Shown here one piece after another: positions 61,701-64,000 of a DNA stretch of 64,000 nt. Source of the stretch: Methanobacterium_B sp963703015 (lineage in GTDB: Archaea > Methanobacteriota > Methanobacteria > Methanobacteriales > Methanobacteriaceae); NCBI GenBank assembly GCA_963703015.1, contig OY969779.1, positions 2,356,001-2,420,000 of the forward strand, in the 5' to 3' direction. A program made the position numbers and the translations under genes. The number at the start of each line of letters is the position of its first letter. The first letter of the stretch is position 1. A model generated the notes under the pieces. That model saw only the letters and a program-made list of their open reading frames with translations, was not told the origin of the DNA and did not search any database.

Positions 61701-61745
61701 AACAAACTAGCAGCAACTTACACCTTTAAATTTAAATCAATATAA
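55731..61745 (+). CDS. Giant secreted adhesin-like protein with 777-bp tandem repeats
   Basis: GGGGTGGGGGGA is followed after six bases by the ATG at 55731; a GTG five codons earlier is less likely. The 2004-residue product has a signal peptide (MKKQLIIFILLFIFAIIFCGVASA). An N-terminal domain follows with ITTIQDAVNHAI-like SIQDAVNHAINGDTIQIDEGTY, the start of a right-handed beta-helix (Beta_helix/NosD type). The core (about residues 197-1395) is 4.6 copies of a 259-residue beta-helix unit. Then come chitobiase-type Ig repeats (three copies of IYYT-x-NGT-x-PT ... YTIDKIAPT) and a Big_5-like end domain (KIKSTTPTNMKTKYNKTS...). No membrane anchor is seen; attachment to pseudomurein may be by the end domain. 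The T-rich run after the stop should terminate it. Such proteins bind partner cells or surfaces. Confidence 0.92.
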   Translation: MKKQLIIFILLFIFAIIFCGVASATNVNSASNTISNNVNNIYTAGKLNITAEKYNQNNLNVNNKQITTNTKTSSLTLKKTQKTSKNNKLPDPSVIRGGTVIYSTTSIQDAVNHAINGDTIQIDEGTYTENVYINYNLTIVATGQASNTIVNAANPSLPIFQINSGGTGTTIQGLTINGSINSDGVLINGASNVKLTNLTMVNCQRGVEIDGVSSNVTIMSVNISSPVTHGVYFYGTISNLTVSGTDSNPTLISNSGSIGIYNQPYGTINGLNIDHTLISNSLSDAISLYSIYAMNNVNIWNTTVIGARGNGINVNMAASPLSGNITLLNNTVSDCMGNGFYLNTRGNTSIMGNTITGNGNGGEDNQRFGLMVTGYDTDLSTVVMSNNNISGNRNGLYLNRIQNLTLPDNNAIKNNKGFIFNLQNTNNITLADETFNSPDINTVVFVTNGNGLLIRNLTMVNCQRGVEIDGVSSNVTIMSVNISSPVTHGVYFYGTISNLTVSGTDSNPTLISNSGSIGIYNQPYGTINGLNIDHTLISNSLSDAISLYSIYAMNNVNIWNTTVIGARGNGINVNMAASPLSGNITLLNNTVSDCMGNGFYLNTRGNTSIMGNTITGNGNGGEDNQCFGLMVTGYDTDLSTVVMSNNNISGNRNGLYLNRIQNLTLPDNNAIKNNKGFIFNLQYCNNITLADETFNSPDINTVVFVTNGNGLLIRNLTMVNCQRGVEIDGVSSNVTIMSVNISSPVTHGVYLYGTISNLTVSGTDSNPTLISNSGSIGIYNQPYGTINGLNIDHTLISNSLSDAISLYSIYAMNNVNIWNTTVIGARGNGINVNMAASPLSGNITLLNNTVSDCMGNGFYLNTRGNTSIMGNTITGNGNGGEDNQRFGLMVTGYDTDLSTVVMSNNNISGNRNGLYLNRIQNLTLPDNNAIKNNKGFIFNLQYCNNITLADETFNSPDINTVVFVTNGNGLLIRNLTMVNCQRGVEIGGVSSNVTIMSVNISSPVTHGVYFYGTISNLTVSGTDSNPTVITNSGSYAIYNHAYSSINGLDIDHTLISNSRIDAIYLYAIYAMNNVNIWNTTVIGARGNGINVNMADNPLSGNITLLNNTVSDCMGNGFYLNTRGNTSIMGNTITGNGNGGEDNQRFGLMVTGYDTDLSTVVMSNNNISGNRNGLYLNRIQNLTLPDNNAIKNNKGFIFNLQNTNNITLADETFNSPDINTVVFVTNGNGLLIRNLTMVNCQRGVEIGGVSSNVTIMSVNISSPVTHGVYFYGTISNLTVSGTDSNPTVITNSGSYAIYNHAYSSINGLDIDHTLISNSRIDAIYLYAIYAMNNVNIWNTTVIGARGNGINVNMADNPLSGNITLLNNTVSDCMGNGFYLNTRGNTSIMGNTITGNGGYGVYLIGSNNPVVMCMNNTIGRNNNGLYLQSINNGVFQDNQLINNTGNDFYATTDTNNSFSRLTLGLLHPTIVSFDYVNGIIIKGVESTTVDSSKWYNIGKYINITGLGSTVCDLKVYYINSDLVHVEEATLKIFMYDGTAWNELSQSGVNTTEKYVYANDLNSFSTFAPLGTDTTPPTVNVDLTNGTYNTYKNVHLLASDNIDPQSVIYYMINEGIWNHQTTPVILNLNVDGSYNLEFYTTDFTGNQSPHQNRTYTIDTTSPTASSNIIGGLYNINQNIILTMTENGKIYYTTNGTVPTTSSTEYTNPITIATTTVLKFYAVDLASNPSPIYTETYTIDKIAPTVSANIIGGYYNTNKNVTLTMNKEGSIYYTLNGTIPTNQSNLYSDSTPLNINDTTILKFMAVDLAGNISPIYTENYTIDKIAPTASATLPSGLYNVNKVVTLNMSEIGTIYYTLNGTTPTTYSTIYTKPISITKTTVLRYLVVDLAKNLSKSYTQTYTLDKIAPKIKSTTPTNMKTKYNKTSAIVIKFTENIKANTAYKYITIKNLTTKKYIKITKTLKNNTLTIKTGTRNKNTWYTITIPKAAIQDNASNKLAATYTFKFKSI
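56321..59914 (+). repeat. Tandem array: 4.6 copies of an exact 777-bp unit inside the adhesin gene
   Basis: Units begin at 56321, 57098, 57875, 58652 and 59429, each 777 bp apart (259 codons), and the last stops after about 486 bp. Copies 1 to 3 are almost base-identical. Copies 4 and 5 share a diverged block of about 130 bp (GSYAIYNHAYSSINGLD... in place of GSIGIYNQPYGTINGLN...), an AtoG change (DGVSS to GGVSS), and ADNPLSG for AASPLSG. Copies 2 and 3 read NLQYCNN where 1 and 4 read NLQNTNN. The pattern is mosaic, as after unequal crossing-over or gene conversion. The unit's coding strand is rich in G and T, unlike the A/C-rich flanks. Confidence 0.95.
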
Positions 61746-61764
61746 TTTTTTTTCTCTTTTTTTT
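61746..61764 (+). terminator. T-rich terminator after the adhesin
   Basis: Two runs of eight T, separated by CTC, begin two bases after the adhesin stop codon. It is the strongest U-tract signal in the window. Confidence 0.65.
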
Positions 61765-62173
61765 AGAATATTATCTGGATAGCTTTTGTATGGGATTCTA
61801 AATAAATTATTGGAATAAGCTTAAAATCAACAGAATCAAGTTGATAAAAATAAGCTTAAAAGATTATCTGAATTAATAGGATATAAAACGATAGTCAATT
61901 AAATAATATTTATTTCAAATAGTGTGATGATTCTAAATGAAAATGATTTTAATAGATCTGACGAACTAAATATCAAATATATTTTTAGTTTAGTTAATGT
62001 TTACTAAGTTTAAGCAGTTATCAAAGAAAATAATACAATACATTAGTTGTTGGTGCTTTTATGCTTTTCAAAACTTTGAACTGAAAGCCATGAGGCTATT
62101 ATGTAAACCACCCAATAAATTGACAAACATGGATTTAAAACAAAACTTAAATAGAATACACTTTATAGTAAAA

Positions 62174-62245
62174 TTGAGGGTGTTCTCCGTGGAACTCTTG
62201 TTTTGGAACAATCAAATGATCACCTAACCTGGAGAACATCCTCAA
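62174..62245. repeat. 72-bp element with 15-bp terminal inverted repeats
   Basis: TTGAGGGTGTTCTCC (62174-62188) and GGAGAACATCCTCAA (62231-62245) pair at 14 of 15 positions, with the remaining one a G-U pair in RNA. They flank 42 nt. It could be a tiny MITE-like element, the two ends of a deleted insertion sequence, or a long hairpin in an RNA. No target-site duplication is evident in the flanks (TAAAA and ACTCT). Confidence 0.5.
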
Positions 62246-62354
62246 ACTCTAAAAATATATTTTTAATAACTCTCTTTTATTATATCTTTCAGAATCTTTC
62301 CATTTACCAGATAAGTGATAATAACAGTCCTAAAGTTTTTTGGAATAAAATCAA

Positions 62355-63074
62355 TTAACTTAATTGGCTTGGTTTATTAATTTCATATTTAGAAATAAAT
62401 TCCCTTGCGAGTTTCTTTGTTTTTGGACTAATACTGGTCAGTTGATCATTTAAAAATTTGTTAATTTCATTTTTATCCTTAATTTCTGTGTAAACTGTGT
62501 CTAAAACCACTATTATATCTGATTTAAGTAATGCTAACTGTTTTTTAGTGTAATCACATAGATTATCTATATCCAACAGAATATTTATTATAACTTCTCG
62601 ATACTCCTTTTTATTTTTAAGAATCATAGAAGTATTTTGAATGCAGTGTCTTGACGTCATGAACTTTGGATCATTTATACATTTTAAATAACCGTTTAAA
62701 ATTGATGGAAATTTATTTTCGTTATCAACACTAGTTAAGTTAGCTATCAATGTTAAACCAAAATCACGGTGGTAAGAATTTTCATGATTAATCCAGGAAG
62801 CGAAATCATCCCAATATTTATAGAATAATTCTGGTTTCTTTTGGCTTGCTCTGTTTATAATGTAATATGAATGATAGTATATCATTATTTTATGATCATT
62901 CAACATTAACTGGATAATTTCTGCCCTTAGTTTAGAATCTTCTACAGTCATTATGGCATATTTATCCACATCAACATTTTCATGAGCAATTTCAGATAAT
63001 ATACTTTCATTTAAAACCACATTATTCACGTCCCAAACATATCCCACAACTATTTTCGAGTTAGTAATAAACAT
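62355..63074 (-). CDS. Alpha-helical (HEAT/ARM-like) hypothetical protein
   Basis: GGAG lies five bases before the ATG. The 239-residue product is predicted all-helical: VDKYAIMTVEDSKLRAEIIQLMLNDHKIMIYYHSYYIINRASQ, WDDFASWINHENSYHRDFGLTLIANLTS, YLKCINDPKFMTSRHCIQNTSMILK and REVIINILLDID. The repeated pattern of a helix pair with an acidic turn, then R-D-x-G-L-x-L-I-A-N-L, is that of weak HEAT repeats as in DNA-alkylation-repair-like and scaffold proteins. No catalytic motif or membrane span is visible. It stands alone on the - strand. Family relation is a judgement from pattern, not a match; function unknown. Confidence 0.68.
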   Translation of the reverse strand: MFITNSKIVVGYVWDVNNVVLNESILSEIAHENVDVDKYAIMTVEDSKLRAEIIQLMLNDHKIMIYYHSYYIINRASQKKPELFYKYWDDFASWINHENSYHRDFGLTLIANLTSVDNENKFPSILNGYLKCINDPKFMTSRHCIQNTSMILKNKKEYREVIINILLDIDNLCDYTKKQLALLKSDIIVVLDTVYTEIKDKNEINKFLNDQLTSISPKTKKLAREFISKYEINKPSQLS

Positions 63075-63348
63075 TTGTCTCCAATGGATTAATAATTAGT
63101 TTACAGGTAACATCGAATTTATCCGTAACTAATAATAAATTCTATCAAATAATTCATACATATATTTCTTTAAACCATGATATAACGCAGTTCGTAAATT
63201 AACTGTTGTCATTTTATGTTAATGTTGTAAGTAAAATGAATTTAATTTCTTATTTTACCGCAATGTTTTGATTGAAAAGACATTTACTTAATTTTATTAG
63301 TTTTAAACACCATATTTTAATTAATAAAACTTGTTGGAGGGTTTAATT

Positions 63349-63741
63349 ATGAATAAACCAACTGAAAACACAGGTTCTAAGAATAAATCACTTCATAAAA
63401 AAGCTAAAGTAGATGGAGAAACAGCAGTTTTAGAAAAAATTAATGTCATGCCAGAACCGTACCAAACCATGGGTAAAAAGATTCATAAAATCATCAAAAC
63501 CACTGCACCGGAACTTTCACCCAGAACTTGGTATGGAATGCCGGCCTATTCCAAGGAGGGTCATGTGCTGTGTTTCTTTAGAAGTGGAGATAAATTCAAA
63601 GAAAGGTACATGACACTTGGCTTCAACGAATCTGCAAATCTAGATGAAGGTAACATGTGGCCAGTAGCCTTTGCATTGACGGAAATCACATCATCAGAAG
63701 AGAAAAGAATTGCAGAATTGGTAAAAAAAGCTTTGAAATAA
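63349..63741 (+). CDS. DUF1801 / YdhG-like protein
   Basis: GGAGGG precedes the ATG at 63349; a start six codons upstream would overlap that site. The 130-residue product has a basic N-terminus and the DUF1801 core: MPEPYQTMGKKIHKIIKTTAPELSPRTWYGMPAYSKEGHVLCFFRSGDKF, YMTLGFNESANLDEGNMWPVAFALTEITS and a final helix (EEKRIAELVKKALK). The WYGMPAY segment is the family's signature and forms the ligand groove. Members include bacterial YdhG/frataxin-like iron chaperones and uncharacterised cytoplasmic proteins; a role in iron handling is only suggested. It is followed 161 nt later by a tocopherol-cyclase-like gene on the same strand. Confidence 0.85.
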   Translation: MNKPTENTGSKNKSLHKKAKVDGETAVLEKINVMPEPYQTMGKKIHKIIKTTAPELSPRTWYGMPAYSKEGHVLCFFRSGDKFKERYMTLGFNESANLDEGNMWPVAFALTEITSSEEKRIAELVKKALK

Positions 63742-63902
63742 AACCAGAATTATTTGAAAAAGCCCTAAAATCCCGGATTTAGTGGGTTAAACAATATAAA
63801 CAATCTCAAAATCATATAACAACTGCCTTTTCCTATCATTGTCGTTGCATTAGGATAGAAAATCTTTAAAAATTGATTTAAAGTGGGTTAGCTGGAGGTT
63901 AA

Positions 63903-64000
63903 ATGTTTAAAATTTGGAATCCCGAAATATTTCAGGGCCGAAATAAGAAAAAAGAATATTTTGAAGGTTGGTACTTCAAATCAGTTTCTAAAGACGAGCA
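63903..64000 (+). CDS. Tocopherol-cyclase-like protein, partial (5' end)
   Basis: The ATG at 63903 follows GGAGGT by four bases. The 32 codons before the window edge read MFKIWNPEIFQGRNKKK, then EYFEGWYFKSVSKDE. The combination NPEIFQG followed by YFEGWYFK is the N-terminal signature of the tocopherol cyclase family. Archaeal and bacterial members are of unknown reaction (they lack the plant pathway). Nothing more can be said from the fragment. Confidence 0.75.
   Translation, partial: MFKIWNPEIFQGRNKKKEYFEGWYFKSVSKDE

Larger units (their letters stand above)
61746..62354. other. 609-nt stretch with T tracts, a direct repeat and a 15-bp inverted-repeat element
   Basis: After the terminator, AATAAGCTTAAAA occurs twice (61814-61826 and 61849-61861), with ATCAAC-N8-GTTGAT between. 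Further on is the inverted-repeat element at 62174-62245. A 76-codon open frame at 61997-62227 has no ribosome site and runs into the inverted repeat; I regard it as chance. Confidence 0.5.

Noticed and set aside
61997..62227. 76-codon open frame on the + strand after the adhesin
   Set aside because: No ribosome site, composition not protein-like, and its 3' part runs through the 15-bp inverted repeat.

Overview
The window reads as chromosome of a mesophilic methanogenic archaeon, most likely Methanobacterium or a close relative in the Methanobacteriales. The reasons are the very low G+C, ribosome-binding sites of the GGTGA/GGAGG type before ATG, GTG and TTG starts, T-tract terminators, a CbiZ cobinamide-salvage gene beside an ECF transporter, secreted adhesin-like repeat proteins with chitobiase-type and Ig-like C-terminal domains, and many small membrane and zinc-ribbon proteins. 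I saw no tRNA, rRNA, CRISPR array or complete insertion sequence. The genus assignment is inference.

1-13 kb is ordinary accessory and housekeeping DNA: a partial AHSA1/SRPBCC protein, a flavodoxin, a CapA-like phosphatase broken by a one-base frameshift, a soluble PAS histidine kinase, a rhodanese, a ferritin-like protein resembling the ferritin domain of archaeal encapsulins, carbamate kinase, a radical SAM/SPASM enzyme, an MFS transporter and a large HEAT-repeat protein.

13.3-30.7 kb is a surface-glycan locus, mostly on the + strand with many overlapping or closely spaced genes. It holds five glycosyltransferase genes (one a GT2-GT4 fusion), a methyltransferase, a very large polytopic membrane protein, a set that could make an N-acylated 3-amino-3,6-dideoxy sugar (FdtA-like ketoisomerase, FemAB/GNAT-like acyltransferase, DegT-family aminotransferase, plus a divergent PLP enzyme), a stand-alone condensation-type acyltransferase and two membrane proteins. 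It ends with an opposing Wzx-like flippase that is also split by a one-base frameshift.

31-38 kb carries a TPR-CPBP protease fusion, a TPR protein, an MFS transporter behind a perfect inverted repeat, a hydrolase, a two-gene ABC-2 exporter and, on the - strand, a membrane protein with three copies of a YN-x-x-x-P-x-x-GG motif. 39.4-44.4 kb is a corrinoid salvage and uptake locus: cbiZ, an ECF S component, ecfT and a double-ATPase ecfA. A 12-base word is shared upstream of cbiZ and ecfT, and a 9-bp perfect inverted repeat overlaps it at ecfT.

44.5-48 kb holds small secreted proteins (two tandem paralogues, an Ala/Gly-rich hydrophobic protein and a chagasin-type inhibitor). Their upstream regions share a nearly identical 19-base promoter-proximal element, which suggests a common regulon. 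48-55 kb has a zinc-ribbon membrane protein, a metallophosphatase, several small Cys or coiled-coil proteins, a UDP-galactopyranose-mutase-like flavoprotein and an MFS transporter. 55.7-61.7 kb is one giant secreted adhesin whose core is 4.6 tandem copies of an exact 777-bp unit. The unit's base composition differs sharply from the rest of the gene. The end of the window has a 15-bp inverted-repeat element, a helical protein, a DUF1801 protein and the start of a tocopherol-cyclase-like gene.
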